A stretch of DNA of 64,000 nucleotides from Sphingomonas pituitosa NBRC 102491 (GTDB taxonomy: Bacteria > Pseudomonadota > Alphaproteobacteria > Sphingomonadales > Sphingomonadaceae), in contig NZ_BCYY01000004.1 in the NCBI RefSeq assembly GCF_001598435.1, positions 1-64,000 on the forward strand. Reading direction: 5' to 3'. A program made the position numbers and the translations under genes. How positions within the stretch are numbered: position 1 is the stretch's first letter; each line of letters starts with the position of its first letter. The notes under the pieces are model-generated. The model had not been told where the DNA came from, ran no database searches, and saw nothing but the letters and a program-made list of their open reading frames with translations. Below are positions 11,488 through 20,764 of this stretch, one piece after another.

Positions 11488-12351
11488 ATGTTCCGCGCGC
11501 TTCTCCTCGCCGCCCTGTTCCTCCTCGGCAGTTGCGGCCCCGCCCCGCGCGAGGCCAAGCCCGCGCTCTGGGCGGTGCGTGACGGCGACACGACGGTGTA
11601 TCTGTTCGGCACCGTCCATATGCTCCGCCCCGATCTGCGCTGGTTCGACGGCCCCGTGCGCACCGCGTTCGATGCCAGCGACACGCTGGTCCTCGAGCTG
11701 GTGATGCCCCCGGAGGCGGAGACGCAGGCGCTGCTCGACAGGCTCGGCCGCACCCCCGGCGACCCGACCGTCGCCGCGCTGCCCCCGGCCGAGCACGCCA
11801 AGCTGGAAGACGCATTGCGCGGCGCCGGCCTAGCCCCCCAGGCGCTCGATCGCGACGAGCCGTGGCTGGCCGCGCTCACCCTGTCGCTGCTGCCGCTCCA
11901 GAAGCTCGGCTATGACGATACGAACGGTGCCGAGCAGGTGCTGCAATCGGCCGCACACAAAGCGGGCAAGCGGGTAGCGGGCCTGGAGACCGCCGCGCAG
12001 CAGTTCGGCTATTTCGACCATCTCTCCGCCGCCGCGCAAGGCCGGCTGCTCGGCGACACGCTGAACGGCCTGCCGGAGACCGGCGCGACCATCGACGCCG
12101 CGGTCGCCGCCTGGAGCAAGGGCGATGCCGACGCGCTGGCCCGCCTGCTCAACGCCGATCTCGCCGGGAACCCGGAACTGCGCGATGCCCTGCTGCTCCA
12201 CCGCAACCGCGCCTGGGCAGACTGGATCCGCGCGCGGATGCAGGCGCCGGGGACGGTGTTCGTCGCGGTCGGCGCGGGGCATCTGGCGGGGGATGCGAGC
12301 GTGCTGGCGCTGCTGTCCGCGGTAGGGCTGAAGGTGGAACGCCTACAGTAG
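11488..12351 (+). CDS. TraB/GumN-family lipoprotein
   Basis: A 287-residue protein with an N-terminal lipoprotein signal (lipobox FLLGSC, Cys16). The mature part has the TraB/GumN hallmarks: VYLFGTVHML near the start with its conserved His, an ELV segment with a conserved Glu, and the C-terminal FVAVGAGHLAGDASVLALL with GxGHL. The family is thought to be a metal-dependent hydrolase of the Tiki type, although bacterial substrates are unknown. The chosen ATG starts the lipoprotein signal; the frame is open further upstream through a palindromic repeat and has no signal there. Confidence 0.85.
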   Translation: MFRALLLAALFLLGSCGPAPREAKPALWAVRDGDTTVYLFGTVHMLRPDLRWFDGPVRTAFDASDTLVLELVMPPEAETQALLDRLGRTPGDPTVAALPPAEHAKLEDALRGAGLAPQALDRDEPWLAALTLSLLPLQKLGYDDTNGAEQVLQSAAHKAGKRVAGLETAAQQFGYFDHLSAAAQGRLLGDTLNGLPETGATIDAAVAAWSKGDADALARLLNADLAGNPELRDALLLHRNRAWADWIRARMQAPGTVFVAVGAGHLAGDASVLALLSAVGLKVERLQ

Positions 12352-12528
12352 AAACATTTCCTCCCTCGGAGCAGCGCTCCGGGGGAGGAGATGCTTGGGA
12401 TGAGGAAACACTGTGGTTGCGATTCCCCCCCGTCTCGACTATAGGCGCGCGCTTGCCGGCACAGGGTCATCCCTGGAGGCCTGTATCGGCATGCACGTTG
12501 AAACATTTAGCGCATTGGAAATCGACAC

Positions 12529-13128
12529 ATGAGCGACACGCTTACGCTGTCGGCCGAAACGCGCGACCGGGCTGGCAAGGGAGCCTCCCGGGCGCTGCGT
12601 CGTGAAGGCCGCGTCCCCGCCGTGATCTATGGCAACAAGCAGGATCCGCTGAGCATCCACGTCAACGAGCGTGAGCTGCAGAAGCTGCTGAACACCGGCC
12701 ACTTCTTCAACTCGGTGATCATGGTCAACGGCGAGCGCACGCTGGCCAAGGACGTTGCCTTCGACGTCGTCAGCGATCGTCCGCTGCACGTCGATTTCCT
12801 GCGCATCTCCGAGCACGCGACCGTGCACGTCGAAGTGCCGATCGTGTTCGTCGACGAGGAAGCCTCGCCGGGCCTGAAGCGCGGCGGCGTGCTCAACATC
12901 GTCCGTCACGAGCTGGAGCTGGTGGTCGACGCAGCCGAGATCCCCGACCAGATCGAGATCTCGCTCGCGGGCCTCGAAGTCGGCGATTCGCTGCACATTT
13001 CGGCCGTGACCCTGCCCAAGGGCGCGACCCCCGCGATCACCGATCGCGACTTCACCATCGCCACCGTCGTCGCGCCGTCGGCGCTGAAGTCGAGCGACGG
13101 CGAAGCGGCCGAGTCGGCGGAGGGCTGA
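12529..13128 (+). CDS. rplY: 50S ribosomal protein L25/general stress protein Ctc
   Basis: A 199-residue L25 of the long CTC/TL5 form, a 5S rRNA-binding protein of the large subunit. The N-terminal L25 domain shows [24 protein letters not shown], and the C-terminal beta domain follows with [19 protein letters not shown]. The tail is acidic and Ala/Ser/Glu rich. It precedes pth, a common neighbour in alphaproteobacteria, but an intrinsic terminator lies between them. Confidence 0.96.
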   Translation: MSDTLTLSAETRDRAGKGASRALRREGRVPAVIYGNKQDPLSIHVNERELQKLLNTGHFFNSVIMVNGERTLAKDVAFDVVSDRPLHVDFLRISEHATVHVEVPIVFVDEEASPGLKRGGVLNIVRHELELVVDAAEIPDQIEISLAGLEVGDSLHISAVTLPKGATPAITDRDFTIATVVAPSALKSSDGEAAESAEG

Positions 13129-13155
13129 TCGCCCTTCCCTTCACGGGTTCAAAAG

Positions 13156-13195
13156 ATCGCCTCCGCACCCTAGGTGCGGGGGCGATTTTCTTTTC
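13156..13195 (+). terminator. Rho-independent terminator between rplY and pth
   Basis: A 13-bp stem with one T-G pair (13156-13168 with 13174-13186) closes on a CCTAG loop and is followed by TTTTCTTTT. The pth start is 15 bases beyond, so pth may depend partly on read-through or on a promoter overlapping the terminator. Confidence 0.85.
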
Positions 13196-13209
13196 GGGGA
13201 GTGTGGGTG

Positions 13210-13779
13210 ATGCAGCTGTGGGTGGGTCTCGGCAATCCGGGGCCGCAATATGCGATGCACCGCCACAATGTCGGGTTCATGGCGATGGACGCGCTGGCCG
13301 AGGTGCACGGCTTTTCCGCGCCCAAGAAGCAGTTCCAGGGCTGGACCCAGGAAGGCCGCATCGGCACCGACAAGATCGTGCTGCTCAAGCCCGGCACCTT
13401 CATGAACGAGAGCGGGCGCGCGGTGCGCTCGGCGATGGATTTCTACAAGCTGGCGCCGGAGGACGTGACCGTCTTCCACGACGAACTCGACCTTCTGCCG
13501 ATGAAGGTGAAGGTGAAGCGCGGCGGCGGCACGGCGGGGCATAACGGCCTGCGCTCGACCGACGCGCATCTCGGGCCGGATTTCCGCCGGGTGCGGCTCG
13601 GCATCGGCCATCCGGGACACAAGGACCGGGTGACCGGCTATGTGCTGGGCAACTACGCCAAGGCCGAGATCGAGCCGCTGAGCGACATGCTGGGTGCGAT
13701 CGCTGCCGAGGCATCGTGGCTGGCCGCAGGCGACGACGTTCGCTTCATGAACGAGGTGGCGCGGCGGATGCAGGACTAA
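13210..13779 (+). CDS. pth: Peptidyl-tRNA hydrolase
   Basis: A 189-residue enzyme that recycles tRNA from prematurely released peptidyl-tRNA. It opens with MQLWVGLGNPGPQY, has the catalytic His in MHRHNVGF (residue 19), KPGTFMNESG for the substrate cleft, FHDELDL with the Asp partner, and GGGTAGHNGLRS. I start at the ATG at 13210 because it begins the conserved WVGLGNPG; an upstream in-frame start falls inside the terminator. Length is typical (about 190). Confidence 0.96.
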   Translation: MQLWVGLGNPGPQYAMHRHNVGFMAMDALAEVHGFSAPKKQFQGWTQEGRIGTDKIVLLKPGTFMNESGRAVRSAMDFYKLAPEDVTVFHDELDLLPMKVKVKRGGGTAGHNGLRSTDAHLGPDFRRVRLGIGHPGHKDRVTGYVLGNYAKAEIEPLSDMLGAIAAEASWLAAGDDVRFMNEVARRMQD

Positions 13780-13878
13780 ACGCCGGCGCGGTGATTCCCC
13801 GGTTCTTCCAGCACGTTACCGCTTGCTACCGGCAGCGGCCGTGGCATCCTTCTGCCGACCTCGATGAAGGGATGCCCG

Positions 13879-14310
13879 ATGCGCCTCGTCCTGCCCGCCC
13901 TGCTCGCCTTCCTGCCCCTCGCCGCGCCCGTCATGGGGCAGACCGCCACCGCCCAGACGCCGCAGCCGGTCTACGAGTTGCGCATCTACTATCCCGCCCC
14001 CGGAAAGGCCGAAGCGCTCAACGCCCGCTTCCGCAATCATACGCTGAAGCTGTTTGCCAGGCATGGCCTGCACAACGTCGCCTATTGGAACGAGCTGCCC
14101 CGCACGGACGCGCCGGATGGCCGGGTGGTCTACATCCTGTCCTACCCCAGCCGCGAAGCGCGCGAGGCCGACTGGAAGGCTTTCGGCGCCGATCCCGAAT
14201 GGCAGAAGGTCGTCGCTGAGTCCGAGGCGAACGGCAAGCTGGTGACGAAGGTCGACAGCATCTTCATGACGATGGCCGACTACTCCCCACCCCTTGCAGC
14301 GGCGCGCTAG
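13879..14310 (+). CDS. Secreted NIPSNAP-family protein
   Basis: A 143-residue protein with a signal peptide (first about 22 residues) followed by a single ferredoxin-like NIPSNAP domain: VYELRIYYPAPGKAEALNARF, then HGLHNVAYWNEL and VVYILSYPSREARE. Domain length and motif order fit the family, whose bacterial members have no agreed function. GAAGGG sits 7-8 bases upstream of the chosen ATG at 13879; an ATG five codons earlier is less well placed. Confidence 0.85.
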   Translation: MRLVLPALLAFLPLAAPVMGQTATAQTPQPVYELRIYYPAPGKAEALNARFRNHTLKLFARHGLHNVAYWNELPRTDAPDGRVVYILSYPSREAREADWKAFGADPEWQKVVAESEANGKLVTKVDSIFMTMADYSPPLAAAR

Positions 14311-14589
14311 CCAAGCGGCTCATCGATCCGGGACTGGCGAGCCGGTGCGGGCGCTGCTGGGAAACCTCGATTCGAGCGGACCTGCCATCGACATCGACTG
14401 TCTCGGGCGCAGCGCAACGGGCCCCGGCTGCGAGATCTATCGGATCGATTATGTCGCCGCCGGCGAGGTACGGGCGGCACGGGTGCAGCGGGGGTGATCC
14501 GTTCAACGGCAGCCGCGGCCCCGGCGCAAAGCGCTAGATGTGCGATCCGCTAGGTGCGATGGCCTTGCATGGCCATGGCACGAACGGAA

Positions 14590-14613
14590 AAGGGCCCGGT
14601 TTCCCGGGCCCTT
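14590..14613 (-). terminator. Rho-independent terminator after the TbpB-like lipoprotein gene
   Basis: A perfect 10-bp stem (AAGGGCCCGG at 14590-14599 with its complement at 14604-14613). Read on the minus strand it ends in TTTTCC. The 14311-14636 gap otherwise holds only a 67-codon open frame with no support. Confidence 0.75.
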
Positions 14614-14636
14614 CCATTCCTCAGCGAAGCCGCTGC

Positions 14637-15671
14637 TTACTGCTGCTTGATGCCGACCACTTCGCCGACGATCCGCGTATCCGCACCGTTGATCGTGCCC
14701 GAGGCGCCGAACACGACACCGATGTTCACGCCCTTCGCGCCGTAGAAGGCGCCGGTGATCGTGCCGGTGACGAAGCCGCCGCTGGCGAAGCTGCCGCTGA
14801 ACTGGTTCTGGCCGATCGGGATCGCGCCCTGCGCGTTCAGCGTCACATAGGCGGTTTCCGCGCCGCTCGTCGGCACCGTCGTCAGGTTCATCGTCGTGGT
14901 GACGAGGCCGGTGGCAAAGTTCACCGTCACCGTTGCGGTGCCGCCGACGCGGTTCAACGTCGTGGCGCTGTTGGCAACGCTTACAGAACGGCCGACGATG
15001 CGCGCCGTGTAGGTCGCGCTGCCCGTGGTCGGCATGTCGTAGGACAGCGTCGGATAGCCCCAGATCGAATAGGTCAGGCGCTTCTGGCCGGCCGTCGAAT
15101 CGCCGCGCCACCAGTTTGCATAGCTCAGCACGGTCAACTGGCTGAGCAGGCTGTCGCTCGTCACCACGCCCGTCGTGGTGCTCGTGGTGCGCGCGCCGAT
15201 ATTGTTGAGCACTTCGAGCTGGCTGAAATTGCCCGCCGCCGCGCCGGTCGCCGTGCTGACGCTACGATACACGAACTCGGTCACGGTGGGTGCCGCAGTG
15301 GTCACGACGTTGGTGCCGGTGAAGCGCGATTCCTCTACCGCCTCGTCCATCACGAAGGTGCCGTTGGTCAGGTCGGTGGTGGCGGCGAGCTTCACGCGGT
15401 TGGTGAAGGTCTCGGTCGCGGTCACGCCCAGGGTCACGGCGCCCGTGGCGGGATCGCCGGTATAGTTGGTGGTCGCGTTGAGCGTGTTGAACTCGGTCGC
15501 GGCCGCCAGCGGGAATGCGGTGTAGGTCGGCGTCGGCGAAGGGGTCGGCGTCGGCGAGCTGGTCGGGGTCGGCGTCGGCGTCGGGGTCGACGAGGAATTC
15601 CCGCCGCCGCTGCAGCTCGCCAGTGCGGCCGCAGCCGCGGCACTGCCCAGAATGACATAACGGCGAATCAT
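14637..15671 (-). CDS. Surface lipoprotein with TbpB-like beta-barrel domain
   Basis: A 344-residue lipoprotein (lipobox ALASC, Cys20) with a Pro-Thr/Ser repeat linker at about 29-48 and a mature part dominated by beta-strand-like Thr/Val-rich segments. The C-terminal 60 residues follow the transferrin-binding protein B barrel pattern: FSGSFASGGFVTGTITGAFYG, then GVVFGASG and RIVGEVVGIKQ. Such proteins sit on the outer membrane, often as host-protein or haem binders in pathogens; in environmental Sphingomonas their ligand is not known. No receptor gene lies next to it. Confidence 0.7.
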   Translation of the reverse strand: MIRRYVILGSAAAAAALASCSGGGNSSSTPTPTPTPTSSPTPTPSPTPTYTAFPLAAATEFNTLNATTNYTGDPATGAVTLGVTATETFTNRVKLAATTDLTNGTFVMDEAVEESRFTGTNVVTTAAPTVTEFVYRSVSTATGAAAGNFSQLEVLNNIGARTTSTTTGVVTSDSLLSQLTVLSYANWWRGDSTAGQKRLTYSIWGYPTLSYDMPTTGSATYTARIVGRSVSVANSATTLNRVGGTATVTVNFATGLVTTTMNLTTVPTSGAETAYVTLNAQGAIPIGQNQFSGSFASGGFVTGTITGAFYGAKGVNIGVVFGASGTINGADTRIVGEVVGIKQQ

Positions 15672-15861
15672 ACGAAAACTCCTCGAGAACCTGCGCGCGA
15701 CAGGAAATGACTTGGCCCCCTGTACCCCAGGTGAACGGCCCTGCGTCAAGGCTAGACGCGTGGATGGTTGCGTCGCACTGGAAAAAGCCGGCGCCTGCGC
15801 GTATCGAGCGCGCCATATCGCCGGCGCGCCCGCCGGCCCTTCACGACAGGATCGAAATACA

Positions 15862-16959
15862 ATGGGTTTCCGTTGCGGCATCGTCGGCCTGCCCAATGTC
15901 GGCAAGTCCACGCTTTTCAATGCGCTGACCGAGACGGCCGCGGCACAGGCGGCCAATTATCCGTTCTGCACGATCGAGCCGAACGTCGGCAACGTCGCGG
16001 TGCCGGATCCCCGGCTGGACAAGCTGGCGGAGATCGCCGGCTCGCAGAAGATCATCGAGACGCAGCTCGGCTTCGTCGACATCGCCGGCCTGGTGCGCGG
16101 CGCCAGCAAGGGCGAAGGCCTGGGCAACCAGTTCCTCGGCAACATCCGCGAGGTGGACGCCGTCGTCCATGTCCTGCGCTGCTTCGAGAATGACGACATC
16201 CAGCACGTCGACAACCGCGTCGATCCGATCGCCGATGCCGAGACGGTCGAGACCGAGCTGATGCTCTCCGACCTCGAAAGCCTCGAGAAGCGCGTGCCGA
16301 ACCTCGCCAAGAAGGCGGCGCAGGGCGACAAGGAGGCCAAGGCCGCCGCATCGGTGCTCGGCCAGGCGCTGGAGCTGCTGCGCGACGGCAAGCCCGCGCG
16401 GCTCACCGTCCCCAAGGACGAGGACGAAGCGCGCCACCTGCGCATCGCCCAGCTGCTCACCGCCAAGCCGGTCCTCTATGTCTGCAACGTCAACGAGGAA
16501 GATGCGGCGAACGGCAACGCGCTCTCCGCCAAGGTCTTCGCCAAGGCAGCGGCCGAAGGCGCGCAGGCGGTGGTCGTCTCGGCAGCAATCGAAGCCGAGA
16601 TCGCGACGATGCCGGTGGAAGAGCGCGGCGAGTTCCTCGGCGAGCTGGGGCTGGAGGAAACCGGCCTCGCCCGCGTGATCCGCGCGGGCTACACGCTGCT
16701 CGACCTGCTGACCTTCTTCACCGTTGGTCCCAAGGAAGCGCGCGCCTGGACGGTGCATCGCGGCGCCACCGCACCGAATGCCGCCGGCGAAATCCACAGC
16801 GATTTCGAGAAGGGCTTCATCCGCGCCGAGACGATCGCGTACGAGGATTTCGTCGCGCTGGGCGGCGAAGCCAAGGCACGCGAGGCAGGCAAGCTGCGTG
16901 CCGAAGGCAAGGCGTACGTCGTCCACGACGGCGACGTGATGCACTTCCTGCACAGCTGA
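15862..16959 (+). CDS. ychF: Redox-regulated ATPase YchF (Obg-like)
   Basis: A 365-residue translation-associated P-loop ATPase. GLPNVGKSTLFNAL gives the Walker A, NYPFCTIEPNVG the switch I region, and DIAGLVRGASKGEGLGNQFL the switch II region. NVNEEDAANGN sits in the altered G4 position that gives YchF its ATP rather than GTP preference. The C-terminal TGS domain (LLTFFTVGPKEARAWTVHRG ... VVHDGDVMHFLHS) is complete. The ATG at 15862 opens the conserved FRCGIVGLPN. Confidence 0.96.
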   Translation: MGFRCGIVGLPNVGKSTLFNALTETAAAQAANYPFCTIEPNVGNVAVPDPRLDKLAEIAGSQKIIETQLGFVDIAGLVRGASKGEGLGNQFLGNIREVDAVVHVLRCFENDDIQHVDNRVDPIADAETVETELMLSDLESLEKRVPNLAKKAAQGDKEAKAAASVLGQALELLRDGKPARLTVPKDEDEARHLRIAQLLTAKPVLYVCNVNEEDAANGNALSAKVFAKAAAEGAQAVVVSAAIEAEIATMPVEERGEFLGELGLEETGLARVIRAGYTLLDLLTFFTVGPKEARAWTVHRGATAPNAAGEIHSDFEKGFIRAETIAYEDFVALGGEAKAREAGKLRAEGKAYVVHDGDVMHFLHS

Positions 16960-16969
16960 GCGAGACATA

Positions 16970-17001
16970 AGCCCCTCCCCTCCCTCCGAGGAGGAGGGGC
17001 T
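16970..17001. terminator. Hairpin between convergent ychF and response-regulator genes
   Basis: AGCCCCTCC (16970-16978) pairs with GGAGGGGCT (16993-17001) across a pyrimidine-rich loop. It lies between two convergent genes. There is no run of T, so it may be a weak terminator or only a stabilising structure. Confidence 0.35.
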
Positions 17002-17009
17002 AAGGAATC

Positions 17010-17351
17010 TTACCCGCACGCCTTGGCGATCAGCGCCACCAGATGCTCGCGCAGGAACGGCTTGGCGAGCACCGGCCGCTCGCGGTACGCGCCTTCCAGC
17101 CCCAGCGCGCCATAGCCCGTTGCGAAGGCAAACGGGATCGCCCGCTCGGCGAGAATGTCCGCCACCGGAAACGACCGGTGGCCGTCCAGATTGACGTCGA
17201 GGATCGCCAGGTCGGCCTCCACGCGCCGGGCCGCCTCCAGTGCCTCGGGCAGCCGCATCGCGATCTCCACCACTTCGTGGCCGAGATCCTCCAGCATGTC
17301 CTCGATCAGGAAGGCGATCGTCATCTCATCTTCGACGATCAGGACACGCAC
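17010..17351 (-). CDS. Single-domain response regulator
   Basis: A 113-residue CheY-like receiver with no output domain. The acidic pair is E7-D8 (LIVEDE), the phosphoacceptor D52 is in LAILDVNLDG, the switch Thr is in FAFATGYG, and the Lys is in VLAKPF. It starts 9 bases after the HWE kinase gene, so the kinase very probably phosphorylates it. Single-domain receivers paired with HWE kinases act as phosphate sinks or shuttles in alphaproteobacterial stress pathways. Confidence 0.92.
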   Translation of the reverse strand: MRVLIVEDEMTIAFLIEDMLEDLGHEVVEIAMRLPEALEAARRVEADLAILDVNLDGHRSFPVADILAERAIPFAFATGYGALGLEGAYRERPVLAKPFLREHLVALIAKACG

Positions 17352-17360
17352 GGCTTCATC

Positions 17361-18797
17361 CTATTCCACGGCGACGGCTGCGAGCGGCGCTTCGACGGTG
17401 CAGCGCAGCCCTTCGGGCTCGAAGTAAAGCGTGACCCTGCCGCCAAGTTCCCCGGCCAGGCCGCGTTCGATGAGCCGCGAGCCGAAACCACGCCGTTCCG
17501 GGGCCGCGACCGGCGGGCCGCCCTGCTCGCGCCATTCCAGCTGCAGCCGATCCCCGACCGCCGACCAGCCGATCGCCACCTGGCCGCGCTCGTTCGACCA
17601 CGCCCCGTATTTCACCGCGTTGGTGGAAAGCTCGTGCATGGCCAGCGCCATCGCCAGCGCGGTCTTCGGCGAAATCCGCACATCGACGCCCGACAGCACG
17701 CAGCGCGCCGGATCATGCTGGTGCGGGCGCACCGCCTGCTCGATCGCCTCTCGCAGCGAGGCCCCGGCCCAGCGCTCGCCGGTGAGCAGGTCGTTGGCCT
17801 GGGCAAGCGCCACCAGCCGCGCCGCGAACTGCTCCTGCGCCACGGTCAGGTCCGGCGCGGCGCGGAAGGTGCGCATCGCGATCGCCTGCACCATCGCCAG
17901 CGTGTTCTTCACCCGGTGGTTCAGTTCGTTGATCACCAGCCGCAGATGTTCGTTGGTGCGACGCTGTTCGGTGATGTCGGAGGCCGCACCGAACCATTCG
18001 ATAATCGCGCCGGCCTCGTCGGTGAGCGGCACCGCGCGAGAGGCCACCCAGCCGATGCTGCCGTCCGCCTGCTGTACGCGATGCTCGAGTTCCAGCGGCT
18101 GCCGGGTCGCCACCGCTTGATCGATCGCCGCCTGCACCCGCTCGCGATCCTCCGGGTGCAAATAGACTTGCATCCAGTCCCGCATGGCCTGATTGGCGTG
18201 CGCCAGAAAGGTGCCGCCATCCAGGTGGAGCAGTTCGGACCAGTCCGGGCTCATGCGATAGACGGCGTCGGACGTCGCCTCGACAAAGGCGCGCAGCCGC
18301 CGCTCGCTTTCGCGCAGCTGGCGCTGCGCGAGCACCTTCTGGGTGGTTTCGACGACGATCGCGATCACCCCGGCGGGCGTGTCGGATTCATCGAGCACCG
18401 GCGAATAGTCCAGGTCCATCCACACCGGCTCGAGCTTGCCGCGGCGCTGCAGCGCGAGTTCCTGCTCGCGATACGCCAGCGTCTGGCCGCTGAGACCGAC
18501 ACGCATCACATTGTCGTTGAAGTCGGCGACCTCGGCCCAGCCCTCGCGCACCTTCGATCCCAGCAGCGCCGGGTGGCGGCTGCCGGCGAATTCGGAATAG
18601 GCGTCGTTGTAGATCATCACGCCGTCCTCGCCCCACAGCAGCACGATCGGCACGGGCGAGAGCAGCAGCATCTGGGTGACCGACTTCAGGCTTTGCGGCC
18701 ACTGCGCCAGCGCGCCGATCGACGTCGCCGACCAGTCGAAGTCGCGGATCATCTGCCCCAGTTGCCCACCACCGATCGGGTAGCCCGTATCCGCCAT
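17361..18797 (-). CDS. PAS-domain HWE-family sensor histidine kinase
   Basis: A 478-residue soluble kinase. Two or three PAS-like sensor regions fill residues 1-280: GEDGVMIYNDAYSEFAGSRH, then an ATSDAVYRMSPD PAS and its C-cap ADGSIGWVASRAVPLTDE. The phosphoacceptor is His294 in NELNHRVKNTLAMVQAIA. The ATPase region shows HELSTNAVKYGA and WREQGGPPV followed by GFGSRLIERGL, the HWE/HisKA_2 pattern. No membrane span is present, so it would sense a cytoplasmic cue such as light or redox. Two adjacent ATGs are possible; 18797 is better spaced from AGGGGGG. It precedes a response-regulator gene and diverges from a chemoreceptor gene. Confidence 0.9.
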   Translation of the reverse strand: MADTGYPIGGGQLGQMIRDFDWSATSIGALAQWPQSLKSVTQMLLLSPVPIVLLWGEDGVMIYNDAYSEFAGSRHPALLGSKVREGWAEVADFNDNVMRVGLSGQTLAYREQELALQRRGKLEPVWMDLDYSPVLDESDTPAGVIAIVVETTQKVLAQRQLRESERRLRAFVEATSDAVYRMSPDWSELLHLDGGTFLAHANQAMRDWMQVYLHPEDRERVQAAIDQAVATRQPLELEHRVQQADGSIGWVASRAVPLTDEAGAIIEWFGAASDITEQRRTNEHLRLVINELNHRVKNTLAMVQAIAMRTFRAAPDLTVAQEQFAARLVALAQANDLLTGERWAGASLREAIEQAVRPHQHDPARCVLSGVDVRISPKTALAMALAMHELSTNAVKYGAWSNERGQVAIGWSAVGDRLQLEWREQGGPPVAAPERRGFGSRLIERGLAGELGGRVTLYFEPEGLRCTVEAPLAAVAVE

Positions 18798-18840
18798 CAT
18801 TCCCCCCTGTGGCGCGCTGCGCCTGCCCCGGTCGCAAGGC

Positions 18841-18868
18841 ATAATGTTTCTCTACCGAAATTGTTCAA
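18841..18868 (-). promoter_or_regulatory. Candidate sigma-70-type promoter of the HWE kinase operon
   Basis: On the minus strand TTGAAC (18863-18868) is followed, after 16 bases, by CATTAT (18841-18846). It lies 44 bases upstream of the kinase start. Confidence 0.4.
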
Positions 18869-18928
18869 CGCGGACCGGCGAACGGCGCCCCACGCCGTCC
18901 GCCGGACACCCGGCGGCGGAAATGCTTC

Positions 18929-18934
18929 TATAAT
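18929..18934 (+). promoter_or_regulatory. Candidate -10 element of the chemoreceptor gene
   Basis: A perfect TATAAT lies 41 bases upstream of the start codon. No good -35 is at the matching distance, so an activator may be needed. A GGGGGG ribosome-binding site is at 18964-18969. Confidence 0.35.
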
Positions 18935-18975
18935 GGGCTCGGTACGGGGGCAGAACGCACTCGGGGGGGACATAG

Positions 18976-20742
18976 ATGACGATTACCGCGCGGGTTCGCG
19001 GGGGCGCAGTGGCGCTGATCCTGCTTCTTGGGATTGCCTTCGCCGTTTCGGCCTGGCGCATCCACGCCATCCGGATGGGTGGGCCGATGCACCGCGCATC
19101 GATGCAGATCGCCGATCTCAACGCCGATATCCTGCCGCCGCCGGAATATATCATCGAGCCCTATCTGGAGGCGACGCTGCTGCTCGACCATCCGGAGCGC
19201 CTTCCCGCCGCGCGCGCACGGCTTGCCGAGCTGCGCAAGCAATATGACGATCGGCACGGCGTCTGGGAGCAGTCGGACCTGCCCGATCGGCTGAGGCGCG
19301 CGATCCTTGCCGATACCCACGTGCCGGCGATGCGCTTCTGGCAGGAGGCGCAGGGCCCGTTCCTCGCCGCGGTGGCGGCGCACGACCTCGCGGCCGCCCG
19401 CCGCAGCTACGTCCAGCTGACCGAAGCCTATGATGCGCACCGCAAGGGCATCGACGCGTTGGTCAAGGCTACCGGAGAGGAACAGGCGGCGCTCGGCGAC
19501 CGCTCGGAGCAGTCGCTCGGCGCGTCGATCGTCGTTCTGGCGGTGCTGGCGCTGGCGCTGTTCGGGACGATCGGCTGGTTCGCCTGGTGGCTCACGGGAC
19601 ATCTCGCGCGGCCGCTGTCGCAGGTCGCGCAGGCCACCACCGCGCTGTCGCGCGGGCAGGATACCGCGATCCCCTATCGCGACCGGACCGACGAGCTGGG
19701 CGAGATCGCGCAGGCCGTCGCGCGGTTCCATGCCGCGGCGCGCAGCCGTGCCGAGATGGACGCCGCCCACCTCGCCGAGCAGGAAAGCGTCGGCGAGATG
19801 CTCGCCACCGCGCTGGCGGCGCTGGAAAAGGGTGACCTGCGCCACCGCATCACCACTGCCTTCCCGGGCATGTACGAACCGGTACGCCTCAGCTTCAACC
19901 GGGCTGCCGGCGCACTTTCCGCGATGCTGCGCACCGCGATCATGAGCGCGCGCAATATCGGCACCGGCTCGGGCGAGATCGCCACCGCCTCGGAAGACCT
20001 TGCCCGCCGCACCGAAAGCACCGCGCATTCGCTGCAGGAAGCCAGCGGTGCGATCCAGATGATCGAGAACCGCCTGAAGAGCAGCAGCCAGTCGGCCGAA
20101 ACGACGATGGCGCGCGCCGAACAGGCCGGGGCCGCGGTGCATGCGGGGCGCGGCACCGCCCAGAATGCGGCTGCGGCGATGAACAACGTCTCCGAACGCG
20201 CCGATGCGATCGACACGGTGGTCGAAGGCCTCGACAAGATCGCCTTCCAGACGCGCGTCCTCGCGATGAACGCGGCGGTGGAGGCAGGGCGCGCAGGCGA
20301 AGCCGGGCGCGGCTTCGCGGTGGTCGCCGACCTCGTCTCCGCCCTCGCGCTACGTGCCGAGGAAGAGGCGAAGCGTGGCCGCGAGCTGATCAACGAGACG
20401 CAGGTCGATGTCGCCCGCGCCGCCAGCGAGGTGCGCGCCGTCGATACGGCGCTGGGCGACATCGTCGTGGATTTCGACGGTGTGCAGGCGCTGCTCCGGG
20501 CGCTGCGCGAGGACAATCACTCACAGGCGACCGCGATCTCCGAAATCACGCGCACGGTGATGGAGATGGAGGCCGCCACGCAGCAGAACGCCGCGATGGT
20601 GGAAGAGACCTCCGCCGCCGCCCGCTCGCTCGACAGCGAGGCGAGCCTGTTGCTCCGCAATGCGGAGGCTTTCCGGGTCGAGGAGGATGCACCCGCACGG
20701 CGCCAGGCCACCGCCGCGCCCGCCTTCGCAATGATGCATTGA
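18976..20742 (+). CDS. Methyl-accepting chemotaxis protein
   Basis: A 588-residue chemoreceptor. A membrane span near residues 9-26 and a second at about 178-198 bracket a periplasmic domain of about 150 residues. A HAMP domain follows (residues about 200-250) and then a second HAMP-like unit ([21 protein letters not shown]). The signalling hairpin tip reads [20 protein letters not shown] followed by [12 protein letters not shown]. The tip has Arg where most receptors have Asn (FQTN) and Gly where most have Ala. No C-terminal NWETF-type pentapeptide is present. No che genes are visible here, so it must act with a cluster elsewhere. It diverges from the HWE kinase. Confidence 0.92.
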   Translation: MTITARVRGGAVALILLLGIAFAVSAWRIHAIRMGGPMHRASMQIADLNADILPPPEYIIEPYLEATLLLDHPERLPAARARLAELRKQYDDRHGVWEQSDLPDRLRRAILADTHVPAMRFWQEAQGPFLAAVAAHDLAAARRSYVQLTEAYDAHRKGIDALVKATGEEQAALGDRSEQSLGASIVVLAVLALALFGTIGWFAWWLTGHLARPLSQVAQATTALSRGQDTAIPYRDRTDELGEIAQAVARFHAAARSRAEMDAAHLAEQESVGEMLATALAALEKGDLRHRITTAFPGMYEPVRLSFNRAAGALSAMLRTAIMSARNIGTGSGEIATASEDLARRTESTAHSLQEASGAIQMIENRLKSSSQSAETTMARAEQAGAAVHAGRGTAQNAAAAMNNVSERADAIDTVVEGLDKIAFQTRVLAMNAAVEAGRAGEAGRGFAVVADLVSALALRAEEEAKRGRELINETQVDVARAASEVRAVDTALGDIVVDFDGVQALLRALREDNHSQATAISEITRTVMEMEAATQQNAAMVEETSAAARSLDSEASLLLRNAEAFRVEEDAPARRQATAAPAFAMMH

Positions 20743-20764
20743 GGGCGGGGGAGGATCGCCTCCC

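Noticed and set aside
8973..11582. An 869-codon plus-strand frame opposite glyS and glyQ
   Set aside because: It crosses two real minus-strand genes and repeats, and its product has no recognisable domain.
12361..12387. A 12-bp hairpin after the TraB/GumN gene
   Set aside because: The stem is good, but no run of T follows on either strand, so I did not call it a terminator.
14294..14497. A 67-codon frame after the NIPSNAP gene
   Set aside because: It overlaps the end of that gene, has no ribosome-binding site and no family resemblance. It might be a gene fragment but cannot be supported.
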